This document shows positions 18,664-27,863 of a DNA stretch of 64,000 bases, one piece after another; positions within the stretch are counted from its first letter, which is position 1, and the number at the start of each line of letters is the position of its first letter. The position numbers were made by a program, and so were the translations under genes. The notes under the pieces were generated by a model. That model searched no databases and was not told where the DNA came from. It saw only the letters and a program-made list of their open reading frames with translations. The stretch is from Neptunomonas phycophila (GTDB lineage: Bacteria; Pseudomonadota; Gammaproteobacteria; Pseudomonadales; Balneatricaceae). The DNA is taken from the NCBI RefSeq assembly GCF_001922575.1, contig NZ_MRCI01000001.1, forward strand, positions 1,860,001-1,924,000. Reading direction: 5' to 3'.

Positions 18664-21132
18664 ATGCAAAGCTCTACCAACGAACGCTGCTTTCACTGCG
18701 GACAGGCAATTCCATCCGGCACACACTTTAGCGCGCTTATTAACGATAAAGAGCAACCTATGTGTTGCCCCGGATGCAAAGCCGTTGCCGAAACCATTGT
18801 TTCCAGCGGCTTGACGCATTATTACAAGCATCGTCAAGGTGAACTGGTCCTACCTCCTGAACTCGCTGGGCAAGAGTTACCTAGCAGTGTTCAAGATGAG
18901 CTACTTCTCTATAACAACCCTTCTATTCAAAAAGAGTTTGTTTCTGAAGTAGAGCCTGAAATCAAAGAAGCCGTTCTCGTGATCGAAGGGATCACCTGCG
19001 CCGCTTGCGTCTGGCTATTAGAGCATCATATAGCGAAACAAGCGGGCGTCATCCAAGCTTCAGTCAATTTAACGAACCACCGCGCTCGTATCCGTTGGAA
19101 AGAAACCGATATACAACTGAGCGATATAATGTCGTCCATTTATCGTATCGGTTATAAAGGCCACCCTTATCACCCTGATAAAGAAGAGCAACTGCTTGAG
19201 GTTGAAAAGAAACGTGCTATTCGCCGCTTAGGTGTCGCTGGCTTAGGTATGATGCAGTCAATGATGTTGGCTATGGCGTTATATGCAGGTGCTTTACAAG
19301 GGATAGAGCCGGTCTACGAAGCATTTATTCGATGGGTCAGCTTGATTATCGCCACCCCTGTCGTGTTTTATGCTGCCCGACCTTTTTTTGTGGCTGCCTT
19401 ACGAGATTTAAAAGCCCGCCATTTAAGTATGGATGTGCCTGTATCGATAGCAGTGGGAGGAGCCTACCTCGCGAGTGCTGCCGCTACCCTGCTGGAAACC
19501 GGAGAAGTCTATTATGACTCGGTTACTATGTTTACCTTCTTCTTATTGATTGGCCGCTACCTTGAAATGCAAGCACGTCACCGTACAGGTCGCGCCGGAA
19601 ACGCATTACTCAACCTTTTACCCTCCAGTGCCACTCGTATCATCAACGGCAATGAAACATTGGTTCCAGCAACAGAGCTCAACGTTGGCGATGTAGTATT
19701 AGTCAAACCCGGCCATATAATTCCGGCGGACGGTACAATCTGTGTGGGCGGCACATCGGTAGATGAATCTGCATTAACTGGCGAGTATCGCCCATTAAGC
19801 AAGCATATCAACGACCCTGTTGTCGGCGGCACAATTAATGTAGAGAACCCCATTCAAATACAGCTCACAAGCGTGGGAACAGAAACAAAATTATCAGCCA
19901 TTGTGCGCTTATTAGATCGTGCCCAACAAGAAAAGCCAAAGGCTGCACAAATAGCTGATAAAGTAGCCAGCTATTTCGTAGCCGCCGTACTCATTACGGC
20001 TGCTGTTGTGAGTTACGCTTGGTGGCATATCGCTCCAGAGAACGCATTCTGGATCACTCTTTCAGTACTGGTGGTCACTTGCCCTTGTGCTCTATCATTA
20101 GCCACTCCAACCGCCCTAACAGCGGCTACCGGTACACTGCGCCAACATGGCTTACTCATTACTCGCGGGCATGTGCTCGAAAGCCTCTCAACGGCAACGC
20201 ATATTGTTTTTGATAAAACAGGCACACTGACAGAAGGTAACCTTTCTCTACAGCAAACAGTAACGTTCGGGCATTACGATACTGAGCACGCGTTAACGGT
20301 AGCGGCCGCATTAGAAGCCCACTCTGAACACCCAATCGCTAAAGCGTTTCACCGCTTCGGAGCCCAATCAGCCGACAACATAAAGGCGAGTTTAGGACAA
20401 GGTATCTGCGGCGAATATAACCAACAACAGTACCGTTTAGGAAAGCCTGAATTCGCCTCTCAACTGTGCAATCAATCGATCAGTTACCGTGACGCCCCCG
20501 ACCAAGAACAGCAGTGGCTATTATTATGTAACGATCAAGCCCCAATAGCCTGGTTTAGCCTGAGTGATCAAATTCGAAACGACGTTCCATTAGCCCTTAA
20601 GCAATTAAAGCGCCTAGGGTTTAGCGTTAGCATGCTCACCGGAGATAGCTCATCGGCTGTATCCGCAGTAGCCGAACAACTCGCTATCACAGACATTATC
20701 AGCAATGCTTCTCCGCAGGATAAGCTTGCGCACATACAGCAACTACAGCGCCAAGGGGCGCAAGTTATCATGGTAGGCGATGGAATCAACGACATTCCCG
20801 TGTTAGCCGGTGCTCAAACCTCTATAGCGATGGGCAGCGCAACCGATCTCGCCAAAACGAACGCCGATGCTGTACTGATTAGCAGTGAAGTAACCTGCTT
20901 AGTCGACGCTATTGTCCTAGCACGTAAAACGCAGCGCATTATTCGTCAAAACCTAGGCTGGGCAATCTGCTATAATTTGCTGGCGCTTCCCCTAGCAGCC
21001 TTGGGCTTTGTGGCTCCTTATATGGCAGCTATTGGCATGTCTACAAGTTCACTGGTTGTTGTAGGCAACGCTTTGCGTCTCACTCGGTTACCCCGTCGTA
21101 AACCGCTACACTCAGGCCAGAAGAGTCGTTAA
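18664..21132 (+). CDS. ccoI: Copper-exporting P1B-type ATPase for cbb3 biogenesis
   Basis: This 822-residue CopA2/FixI-type pump moves Cu+ to the periplasm to supply the CuB site of CcoN. An N-terminal Cys-rich region (CFHCG at 9-13, MCCPGC near 36) is typical of this subclass. Then follow an HMA domain with Cys112-x-x-Cys115, eight TM helices, the ion-binding CPC motif (473-475), the phosphorylation Asp517 in DKTGTLTEG, HP in SEHPIAKA, and GDGINDIPVLAGA. ccoS follows 2 bp after its stop. Confidence 0.96.
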   Translation: MQSSTNERCFHCGQAIPSGTHFSALINDKEQPMCCPGCKAVAETIVSSGLTHYYKHRQGELVLPPELAGQELPSSVQDELLLYNNPSIQKEFVSEVEPEIKEAVLVIEGITCAACVWLLEHHIAKQAGVIQASVNLTNHRARIRWKETDIQLSDIMSSIYRIGYKGHPYHPDKEEQLLEVEKKRAIRRLGVAGLGMMQSMMLAMALYAGALQGIEPVYEAFIRWVSLIIATPVVFYAARPFFVAALRDLKARHLSMDVPVSIAVGGAYLASAAATLLETGEVYYDSVTMFTFFLLIGRYLEMQARHRTGRAGNALLNLLPSSATRIINGNETLVPATELNVGDVVLVKPGHIIPADGTICVGGTSVDESALTGEYRPLSKHINDPVVGGTINVENPIQIQLTSVGTETKLSAIVRLLDRAQQEKPKAAQIADKVASYFVAAVLITAAVVSYAWWHIAPENAFWITLSVLVVTCPCALSLATPTALTAATGTLRQHGLLITRGHVLESLSTATHIVFDKTGTLTEGNLSLQQTVTFGHYDTEHALTVAAALEAHSEHPIAKAFHRFGAQSADNIKASLGQGICGEYNQQQYRLGKPEFASQLCNQSISYRDAPDQEQQWLLLCNDQAPIAWFSLSDQIRNDVPLALKQLKRLGFSVSMLTGDSSSAVSAVAEQLAITDIISNASPQDKLAHIQQLQRQGAQVIMVGDGINDIPVLAGAQTSIAMGSATDLAKTNADAVLISSEVTCLVDAIVLARKTQRIIRQNLGWAICYNLLALPLAALGFVAPYMAAIGMSTSSLVVVGNALRLTRLPRRKPLHSGQKSR

Positions 21133-21134
21133 TT

Positions 21135-21314
21135 ATGGAAATTCTTTTTTTTCTTATCCCACTCGCTGTTATTTTAACGGGCGCTGCTATTTGGGCTTTT
21201 TTTTGGAGTGTAAATACCGGCCAATACGATGATCTTGATTCACCCGCGCACAGCATTTTATATGACGACGATGACGATCTCATACCCGACGAAGCAAAAC
21301 AAGATAAGAAGTAA
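21135..21314 (+). CDS. ccoS: CcoS cbb3 assembly protein
   Basis: This 59-residue single-pass protein (TM about 4-25, MEILFFLIPLAVILTGAAIW) is followed by AFFWSVNTGQYDDLDSPAHSIL, the CcoS signature, and a run of five Asp. It is required for insertion of cofactors into cbb3. Start ATG lies 2 bp after the ccoI stop. The downstream gene starts 5 bp after its stop, so it sits inside a tight operon. Confidence 0.93.
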   Translation: MEILFFLIPLAVILTGAAIWAFFWSVNTGQYDDLDSPAHSILYDDDDDLIPDEAKQDKK

Positions 21315-21319
21315 ATAAC

Positions 21320-21970
21320 GTGCCCACCAGCCTCACACTCACCACGGCTATTATATTAGGTTTGCTTGGCAGTGCTCATTGCCTGGGTATGTGCGGTGGT
21401 ATTGCAGCCTCTATTGCCATGACGCAGTCTCGTCGCTACTACTTGGTTGCATACAACGTTGGGCGAATATTCAGTTACGCTTTGGCTGGTTTTTTGGTGG
21501 GCAGTCTTGGATTCATGATCAAAGATCCCGTGACCGGACTTATACTGCGCACGGGTGCAGGTCTCTTGTTAATCGCCATGGGGCTTTATATCGGGCAATG
21601 GTGGAAAGGGCTAACCCGAATCGAAAAATTGGGGCAAGGGTTATGGTCTATCGTCCGCCCCGCCGCCAGCAAACTACTGCCCGTTCAGACTCTTAGCCAA
21701 GCTCTACTGCTTGGCTTCTTTTGGGGCTGGCTGCCATGCGGTCTTATTTATAGCACGCTTATTTGGAGTGCCTCTGCACAACATCCATTAGAAAGTGCTG
21801 TACTCATGTTTACCTTTGGTTTGGGTACCCTACCTGCCATGCTGGCAACTGGGTTATTAGCTAATGAGATCAAACAATTACTCCAGCGCCAATGGATTCA
21901 TACTGTAGCTGGTATCGTGATTATCGCCTTTGGCATTTACACCATTCCATGGACGGGATTAACGCACTAG
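21320..21970 (+). CDS. SafE/TauE-like (DsbD-type) membrane protein
   Basis: The 216-residue protein has about six TM helices. Two halves carry GSAHCLGMCGG (about 16-26) and LPCGLIYSTLIW (about 135-146), the paired Cys/Gly motifs of the sulfite-exporter TauE/SafE family that often sits next to cbb3 assembly genes. A copper or thiol role in oxidase assembly is inferred from position only. Start codon is GTG, 5 bp after ccoS, so it is very likely the last gene of the ccoGHIS operon. Confidence 0.88.
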   Translation: MPTSLTLTTAIILGLLGSAHCLGMCGGIAASIAMTQSRRYYLVAYNVGRIFSYALAGFLVGSLGFMIKDPVTGLILRTGAGLLLIAMGLYIGQWWKGLTRIEKLGQGLWSIVRPAASKLLPVQTLSQALLLGFFWGWLPCGLIYSTLIWSASAQHPLESAVLMFTFGLGTLPAMLATGLLANEIKQLLQRQWIHTVAGIVIIAFGIYTIPWTGLTH

Positions 21971-21971
21971 C

Positions 21972-21985
21972 TTGACTCCTGTCAA
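21972..21985 (+). promoter_or_regulatory. FNR/ANR-type box upstream of hemN
   Basis: TTGACTCCTGTCAA is a perfect inverted repeat of the FNR type TTGACnnnnGTCAA. It begins right after the preceding stop codon and lies 66 bp before the hemN start. A start point near 22019 would place it around -40, the usual activator position. Confidence 0.78.
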
Positions 21986-22050
21986 AACAACACACATCCG
22001 TATCCTCTAACATGGCGTCAATACTATGATGATGTACAGAGGATCTATTT

Positions 22051-23442
22051 GTGGCTCAACCAACTCAACTTGCTTGGAATACAGATTTAATCAAGCGCTA
22101 TGACCTAGCAGGCCCTCGGTACACCTCATACCCAACGGCTTTACAGTTTGATACTGAGCATAACGAAATTGATTTAATTCGCACTGGGTTGAAAACCAGT
22201 GATGTTCATGCGCCGCTTTCTTTATACATACATATCCCTTTTTGCGCGCATGTTTGCTACTACTGCGCCTGCAATAAAGTGATTACGCGCAACCGCGATA
22301 AAGCCCAGCCTTACTTAGACACTCTCTACAAAGAAATAGAACAAGCCGCTGCTTGGTACGGTAACCAGCGTATTGTAAACCAATTGCATTGGGGCGGCGG
22401 CACGCCTACTTTTATCAGTGACGAGCAAATGCAAGAACTGATGACACATTTACGTCATCACTTTGCTCTGCGCAATGACGATAAAGGCGATTATTCAATC
22501 GAGATAGACCCGCGTGAAGCTTCTTCAAACACACTAAAAACATTGCGCGCTACAGGTTTTAACCGGATTAGTTTAGGCATCCAAGATGTTGATCCTCGGG
22601 TACAAATAGCCGTTAACCGCGTTCAGTCAACTGAAGATACACAGCGCATTCTTGATGAGGCCCGCTCATTGGGGTTTAAATCCATTAACATGGATTTAAT
22701 TTATGGATTACCGCACCAAACACTCGAAACGTTCAATAAAACACTCGATACAGTTATCGACATGAGCCCCGATCGCTTATCGGTATTTAACTATGCCCAC
22801 ATGCCTGATCGGTTTCGCCCACAACGACATATCAATGTAGCCGACTTGCCCAGCGCCAATGAAAAATTAGCTATTTTACAGTCAACGATTCAAAAACTGC
22901 TCAATGCCGGTTACGTCTATATTGGCATGGATCATTTCGCAAAGCCGACAGACGAATTAGCTATCGCTCAACAAACAGGCAAATTACACCGTAACTTCCA
23001 AGGCTACACCACACATGCCGATTGCGATTTAATCGCCATGGGCGTATCGGCTATTAGCCAAGTAGGAAACGTGTATTACCAAAACGAGCATGATATCACG
23101 GCGTGGAGTGCAGCCATTGAGGATCGAGGCCGTGCCATTAGGCGTGGCATACAGCTGACTAAAGACGACCATATACGTCGTGATGTTATCACCCAACTTA
23201 TTTGTCATTTTTCACTGGATACTACCGCGATAGAGACAAAATACGACATCGACTTCTTTGACTATTTCAATGATGTGTTACCTGAAATCAATCAGTTTAA
23301 AGAAGACAAGCTGTTATCGGTTAAAAAAGACAAAATTATTGTTTCGCCTGCTGGTCGATTATTGATCAGGCGCATATGCATGGCCTTCGATGCCTTTATA
23401 CCAAAGGAGCATACCACTCTCGGTTATTCAAGAATTATCTAA
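22051..23442 (+). CDS. hemN: Oxygen-independent coproporphyrinogen III oxidase
   Basis: This 463-residue radical SAM enzyme oxidatively decarboxylates coproporphyrinogen III to protoporphyrinogen IX without O2. The 4Fe-4S motif is Cys65-x3-Cys69-x2-Cys72 in PFCAHVCYYCACN. GGGTPTF, the SLGIQDVDPRVQ stretch and a C-terminal HemN domain are visible. Length matches E. coli HemN. Start is GTG with GAGGA 7 bp upstream. An FNR box upstream suits a gene needed at low oxygen, and fnr follows it. Confidence 0.96.
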   Translation: MAQPTQLAWNTDLIKRYDLAGPRYTSYPTALQFDTEHNEIDLIRTGLKTSDVHAPLSLYIHIPFCAHVCYYCACNKVITRNRDKAQPYLDTLYKEIEQAAAWYGNQRIVNQLHWGGGTPTFISDEQMQELMTHLRHHFALRNDDKGDYSIEIDPREASSNTLKTLRATGFNRISLGIQDVDPRVQIAVNRVQSTEDTQRILDEARSLGFKSINMDLIYGLPHQTLETFNKTLDTVIDMSPDRLSVFNYAHMPDRFRPQRHINVADLPSANEKLAILQSTIQKLLNAGYVYIGMDHFAKPTDELAIAQQTGKLHRNFQGYTTHADCDLIAMGVSAISQVGNVYYQNEHDITAWSAAIEDRGRAIRRGIQLTKDDHIRRDVITQLICHFSLDTTAIETKYDIDFFDYFNDVLPEINQFKEDKLLSVKKDKIIVSPAGRLLIRRICMAFDAFIPKEHTTLGYSRII

Positions 23443-23526
23443 TATAGCCTTCACCCGCTTTCCTAAATAGTCCATAATCTGCTTTGTAAACGAGGCAGTA
23501 TTGGCTAATTACGACAGGAAATTGTC

Positions 23527-24303
23527 ATGACAGATTGCGGTAAAGAAGGGAAAGTTCATAGTATTCATCAGTCACACTGCAAAACATGCAGTTTGAGCTC
23601 TTTGTGCTTGCCTGTATCACTCAACATGACCGAAATGGACCGTCTCGATGATATTATCGAAAAAAGCCGTCCGCTAAAGAAAGGGGATCACCTTTTTCAC
23701 CAAGGTGATGCTTTTAAATCCGTATACGCCATTCGCGCCGGTAGCGTCAAAACCTACACAATTACGGACCAAGGCGAAGAGCAAATTACCGGTTTTTACT
23801 TTCCTGGTGAACTTGTCGGCCTAAGCGGGTATGACGATGGCATTTATCCGATCTCGGTTAAAATGCTTGAAACAACTGCCGTCTGCGAAATTCCGTTTGA
23901 TAATTTAGATGACCTTTGTGGCCAACTGCCGGAATTACGTCGCCAAGTTATGCGCACCATGAGTAAAGAGATTAAAGACGACCAGCAAATGATGCTTTTG
24001 CTTTCTAAAAAGAACGCTGAAGCTCGTATTGCCACGTTCATATTAAAACTATCGCAACGCTTTAAAGCCCGAGGCTACTCCGAGCACAACTTCCGTCTTT
24101 CCATGTCACGCAATGAAATAGGGAATTATTTAGGCTTAGCCGTCGAAACCGTGAGCCGTATCTTTACACGTTTCCAGAAAAGCGAAATTCTGGCTGTTGA
24201 TGGCAAAGAAATTGAGCTGTTAAGTATCGACAAGCTCTATGAAATATCCGGCGAATGCCCTGGCACTTCAGAGCCAACCGATACGCAAGAGTTATCTATA
24301 TAA
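23527..24303 (+). CDS. fnr: Fnr/Anr oxygen-sensing transcription regulator
   Basis: This 258-residue Crp/Fnr regulator has the four Cys that hold an oxygen-labile 4Fe-4S cluster: Cys18, Cys21, Cys27 and Cys120, spaced almost exactly as in E. coli FNR (20, 23, 29, 122). A cyclic-nucleotide-like beta-roll, dimer helix and HTH follow. The recognition helix contains VETVSR (E-x-x-S-R), which reads TTGAT half-sites. Three such boxes lie upstream in this window. I see no clear FNR box before its own start. Confidence 0.96.
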   Translation: MTDCGKEGKVHSIHQSHCKTCSLSSLCLPVSLNMTEMDRLDDIIEKSRPLKKGDHLFHQGDAFKSVYAIRAGSVKTYTITDQGEEQITGFYFPGELVGLSGYDDGIYPISVKMLETTAVCEIPFDNLDDLCGQLPELRRQVMRTMSKEIKDDQQMMLLLSKKNAEARIATFILKLSQRFKARGYSEHNFRLSMSRNEIGNYLGLAVETVSRIFTRFQKSEILAVDGKEIELLSIDKLYEISGECPGTSEPTDTQELSI

Positions 24304-24528
24304 AGCATTCTATCATTGCTCTTTCTTTAGGGCTGACCTCATATACTGCAATGCCGGACTCAAACGGCATTGCCCTTTCAAATAAAAACAGCACTAATTG
24401 CGCTCAAAAACTCTCCTTTTGAAGGACAGACAACCGGCCTTATTCAACTAATCATGGTTACAGAAACAGAGTTAACGCCGCCATACCGTTAACCGTGCGT
24501 GCGCGCTCTTAGCTCACAAGGGATAACC
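24304..24528. other. Intergenic region before the two-component genes
   Basis: The 225-bp gap between fnr and the kinase gene has no open frame of note and no strong terminator or promoter that I can define. Confidence 0.4.
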
Positions 24529-25734
24529 ATGAAATTAATCAGTCTACAATGCCTTAGCCAATATCGCCTGTGGTTTAGTTTAGCCCTGCTAGCCGCACTT
24601 TGTAGCTATGCGCTGGTTATTAATAACATGCAGCGTACACAATTATTTCAAGCGACAATCGATCAAGTATTATCAGATGATTACCCCATAGAACAGTCTC
24701 TTAGGCGGTTGTTATATCAGGAACCCGACTTATCATTAATCACGCTCTGGAAGGATAATGACCTTATTTATCCGGGTGAGGGTTTAGATAACACACTGGC
24801 TGAATTGAGCCGCTTAAAAATGGCTCTCCCGTATTTCACACAATTGTTGAAGTCACAGACTTCTCACCCTTTGATAATCAACAGTAGTCAATATCATTGT
24901 TGGGAGAATGGTTACACCGTCTGCACTTGGTCTACATACACCACAACAGCCATATTTATGCCGACACTGTGGTTGGCGATCTTATTCTCGTGCATCGGCT
25001 TTATACGTCTTGTTCTGAATTACTACGACAAACTAATCCAGACAATACATGACCTTGCATCGCCTTTATCAAATGTTCACCTATACACCTATCTATTGGG
25101 TCAACACATCGATTTCACTTCGCCTCAACCTTATCTGGACACGTTACAACAAGAAACGAACAAAGCTAAGCATCTTCTCTATCAACTCAACCACCTTATG
25201 AGACGACCATCACTAAGGCCCCCTAAAGCTAACCCACCCATCAATTACAGCACCACCCGCACACCCGGCGACCTTTTTACTCCAATCGACATCATAAATA
25301 AGCACATACACACGTATTTACCAACGCTCTTGCAGCAACGTCGTACTATGGAGATCACCGTCGACTCCATCAGCGCCACGTCATACAGACGCGATGATAC
25401 GCACAGTGCAATTCAAGCACTCAACCGTATTCTTTCTAATTTATTGGATAATGTGGTTCAACACTCAAACAAAGGGCTATTCATCTATCACTGCAATCAG
25501 GACGATGACAGCCTGTCTCTTTTGTTAAAAAATGAGCGATGCTCGCCACATGTGCAAACGCCGATAACAATTAACGATGGTACAGGGCTCGCCTCTTGTA
25601 AATCCTTATGCAAAGCATTTGGTTGGCACTTATTAATTGATTGCGATGAGTGCTTTGTATCTGTAACACTCACACTACCCAAACAGACCAACCTTAAAAA
25701 ACGCCAACAGGACACTTCATGTATCGCGTTTTAA
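24529..25734 (+). CDS. Atypical membrane sensor histidine kinase
   Basis: The 401-residue protein has TM1 (about 13-30), a periplasmic sensor of about 110 residues, TM2 (about 143-165), and then a kinase core. The H-box is HDLASPLSNVHLY with His174 as phospho-acceptor, and the N-box is NLLDNVVQHS. The usual DxGxG G1 motif is not visible; LLLKNE stands there, followed by NDGTGLASCK as the G2 box. The frame opens at 24499, but the ATG at 24529 has AAGGG upstream. It overlaps the response regulator gene by 16 bp. Signal sensed is unknown. Confidence 0.82.
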   Translation: MKLISLQCLSQYRLWFSLALLAALCSYALVINNMQRTQLFQATIDQVLSDDYPIEQSLRRLLYQEPDLSLITLWKDNDLIYPGEGLDNTLAELSRLKMALPYFTQLLKSQTSHPLIINSSQYHCWENGYTVCTWSTYTTTAIFMPTLWLAILFSCIGFIRLVLNYYDKLIQTIHDLASPLSNVHLYTYLLGQHIDFTSPQPYLDTLQQETNKAKHLLYQLNHLMRRPSLRPPKANPPINYSTTRTPGDLFTPIDIINKHIHTYLPTLLQQRRTMEITVDSISATSYRRDDTHSAIQALNRILSNLLDNVVQHSNKGLFIYHCNQDDDSLSLLLKNERCSPHVQTPITINDGTGLASCKSLCKAFGWHLLIDCDECFVSVTLTLPKQTNLKKRQQDTSCIAF

Positions 25735-26408
25735 TAGTTGAGGATGACTCCGCCTTACGCCAAGGTTTATGTAATTTACTGCAAGCCTCGCTGTACCGCT
25801 GTTATGATTTTTCTTGCGCTGAATCAGCCGTCACTTGGTTATCCACTAATCAACCAGATATTTGCATAATAGACCGCCAACTCCCCAAAATGTCAGGAGA
25901 TAAACTTTGCCAAACAATCAAAGCCCAACATCCTGCCCTATCCGTTTTGATCTTATCCGGTAAAAACAGCGATTCTGATAAAATTAGAGGACTACAGTGC
26001 GGTGCCGATGATTATGTAACCAAACCCTTCAACCCTGAGGAGCTGCTTGCTCGCTTAGCCGCAATACGCCGCCGAATTCCGTACCTTATCCCTACCCCAC
26101 CTTCAAACCAACTTAAGCTAGGCGATACGATAATCGATCTAAATACGCACACAGTGACGTTTATTGACGGCTCCACTCAAACGTTAACACTTAAAGAAGC
26201 CCGTATAATAGAGCGCCTGCAACGAAGCACAAACCGAGTAGTCACGCGGGACGAACTGTATGACTTTGTATGGGGCCAGCACTACCTGCCTAACAGCCGC
26301 GCGTTAGATCAGTATATGGTTGGATTACGGCACAAGTTACGCGACACATCACACGAGCATCGATACATTGTTACCGTCCGCGGGCTGGGTTACAGCCTAA
26401 ATTGCTAA
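25719..26408 (+). CDS. OmpR/PhoB-family response regulator
   Basis: The 229-residue protein has a receiver domain (about 1-115) with acidic pocket Glu8/Asp9-10 (IVEDD), phospho-acceptor Asp52 in CIIDRQLP and Lys in VTKPFNPEELLARL. A winged-helix DNA-binding domain (about 130-228) follows, with LTLKEARIIERLQRSTNRVVTRDELYDFVWG and VRGLGYSL. AGGA precedes the ATG. It is translated in overlap with the kinase gene and is presumably its partner. Target genes unknown; the exported protein 102 bp downstream is an obvious candidate. Confidence 0.93.
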   Translation: MYRVLIVEDDSALRQGLCNLLQASLYRCYDFSCAESAVTWLSTNQPDICIIDRQLPKMSGDKLCQTIKAQHPALSVLILSGKNSDSDKIRGLQCGADDYVTKPFNPEELLARLAAIRRRIPYLIPTPPSNQLKLGDTIIDLNTHTVTFIDGSTQTLTLKEARIIERLQRSTNRVVTRDELYDFVWGQHYLPNSRALDQYMVGLRHKLRDTSHEHRYIVTVRGLGYSLNC

Positions 26409-26510
26409 ATCTTACATAAGCCTGACACTTCAGCGCCTCGCTCCTTTTATTATCGTGGAGAAACGGTCAGTACTGCCGCCATCAACGACATAATGATAAG
26501 GATAATAGCC

Positions 26511-27710
26511 ATGTCAGAAACTCATCGCTGCAACCACAGCCGACGCAATGCCATTAAAACCCTAGCCGCCGCTCCTTTGCTCGCCCCTTGCGCTAGCGCA
26601 TTCGCTAACGCACCGGAACCACCACCTTCGCCAGTCAGCGGCCAGTCCCTTCAAGAATCCGTAACCCAACTCCAAACCCTATCCAATGCACCGATCAAAC
26701 GGATAAAGCGCTTCCAACTAGCGCCAACCGATTTACCCTGGCAAAAAAGTTTAGGGAAACTAGAGCAAGGCCAAGCAGTCACGTTTTTGCTTACTGGACA
26801 CTGGTGGTTTTTTAAAGAACAAAGTCGCTGGCTTGAACCTGGTTTTGTATTTTTCGCACGTACCACCAACAAGACGGGTAGCAGTGTTATTTACAACGCC
26901 ATGCAAAACACAGGGACTTTTTATGCTGACCGTAACGGTTCTTTAGAAATAGCCCGCTCGGTTGGCGAATTCGCATCACCACAAGGTGATTTATGGGTAC
27001 CTATTGAGCAGTATCAAGCCAGCGAAGGCCACGTGGAAGGCATCGCCATCATCTGGGAAGGCGACCCCAAAAAAGGCCTGACTCAGCTGTCGAGTGCGGG
27101 GGATGTGCAAGGCATGCTAAAAGCCGAACTTCAGCGCCAACGTCTGTTAAGTTTAATGCCTAAAGGCTGGAGCAATATTTTCATGTTTGGCGATGGAAGC
27201 ATCTACACCGAAAACGCCAAAGGACACATAGACTGCGAGACACACAAGAATGTAGGCATTTTGCAGTACCCTCTTGCAGATCAGCCCTTAGTGAGCAACT
27301 TGCAGCTAGATTGGGATTGGATTGTCCATCAGCTCCCCTCCACAGAGCCTGAAGATACACTCCTTGCTCACGATTACCTATCCATGGCGGTCGAGTTTGA
27401 TGACGGGCAAGACATCACCTATATGTGGAGTTCCAGTTTACCGGTAGGAAAAGTGTTCCGCTGCCCCATACCGGGGTGGGATCAAGTAGAAACCCATGTT
27501 GTTCAACGAAGCGGAACAACCCAGTTAGGCCAATGGGTATCAGAGCAACGTAATTTATATGACGACTACAAAACGATCATTAATGGACCCGCCACACGCG
27601 TCGTGCGTGTGTGGTTAATAGCCAACTCCTTGTTCATGCGACAGTATGGAGAATGCGCCTACCAAGCCATCCGAATAGGCCCAACCGGACAACAGCAAAC
27701 CATTCTCTAG
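26511..27710 (+). CDS. Exported DUF3047-like protein
   Basis: The 399-residue protein begins with a Tat-like signal (SRRNAIKTLAAAPLLAP, twin Arg near 12-13, then ASAFA). A first domain (about 50-190) has SLGKLEQGQAVTFLLTGHWWFF and VGEFASPQGDLWVPIEQY and I do not recognise it firmly. The C-terminal half (about 200-395) resembles DUF3047, with LQLDWDWIVHQLP, HDYLSMAVEFDDGQDITYMWSSSLPVG and WVSEQRNLYDDY. Function unknown. I chose the ATG at 26511 because AAGGA precedes it, rather than the one at 26493. It sits directly after the two-component genes. Confidence 0.72.
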   Translation: MSETHRCNHSRRNAIKTLAAAPLLAPCASAFANAPEPPPSPVSGQSLQESVTQLQTLSNAPIKRIKRFQLAPTDLPWQKSLGKLEQGQAVTFLLTGHWWFFKEQSRWLEPGFVFFARTTNKTGSSVIYNAMQNTGTFYADRNGSLEIARSVGEFASPQGDLWVPIEQYQASEGHVEGIAIIWEGDPKKGLTQLSSAGDVQGMLKAELQRQRLLSLMPKGWSNIFMFGDGSIYTENAKGHIDCETHKNVGILQYPLADQPLVSNLQLDWDWIVHQLPSTEPEDTLLAHDYLSMAVEFDDGQDITYMWSSSLPVGKVFRCPIPGWDQVETHVVQRSGTTQLGQWVSEQRNLYDDYKTIINGPATRVVRVWLIANSLFMRQYGECAYQAIRIGPTGQQQTIL

Positions 27711-27752
27711 CGAACGCTACTGCATACAGTTTCGTTTCAAAACCACGTAATT

Positions 27753-27777
27753 AAGGGCGGCTACTTTTGCCGCCCTT
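27753..27777 (+). terminator. Hairpin terminator after the DUF3047-like gene
   Basis: AAGGGCGGC pairs with GCCGCCCTT around a 7-nt loop. The T tract that follows is weak (GCCTTTC), so efficiency is uncertain. Confidence 0.7.
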
Positions 27778-27863
27778 GCCTTTCAACGATATAATCTCTT
27801 TTTATGTCTTGTGTGGTACACAAGCGCTTTTCTGTTTTAAGCAAGCCCAGGAGCTAAGCATCC

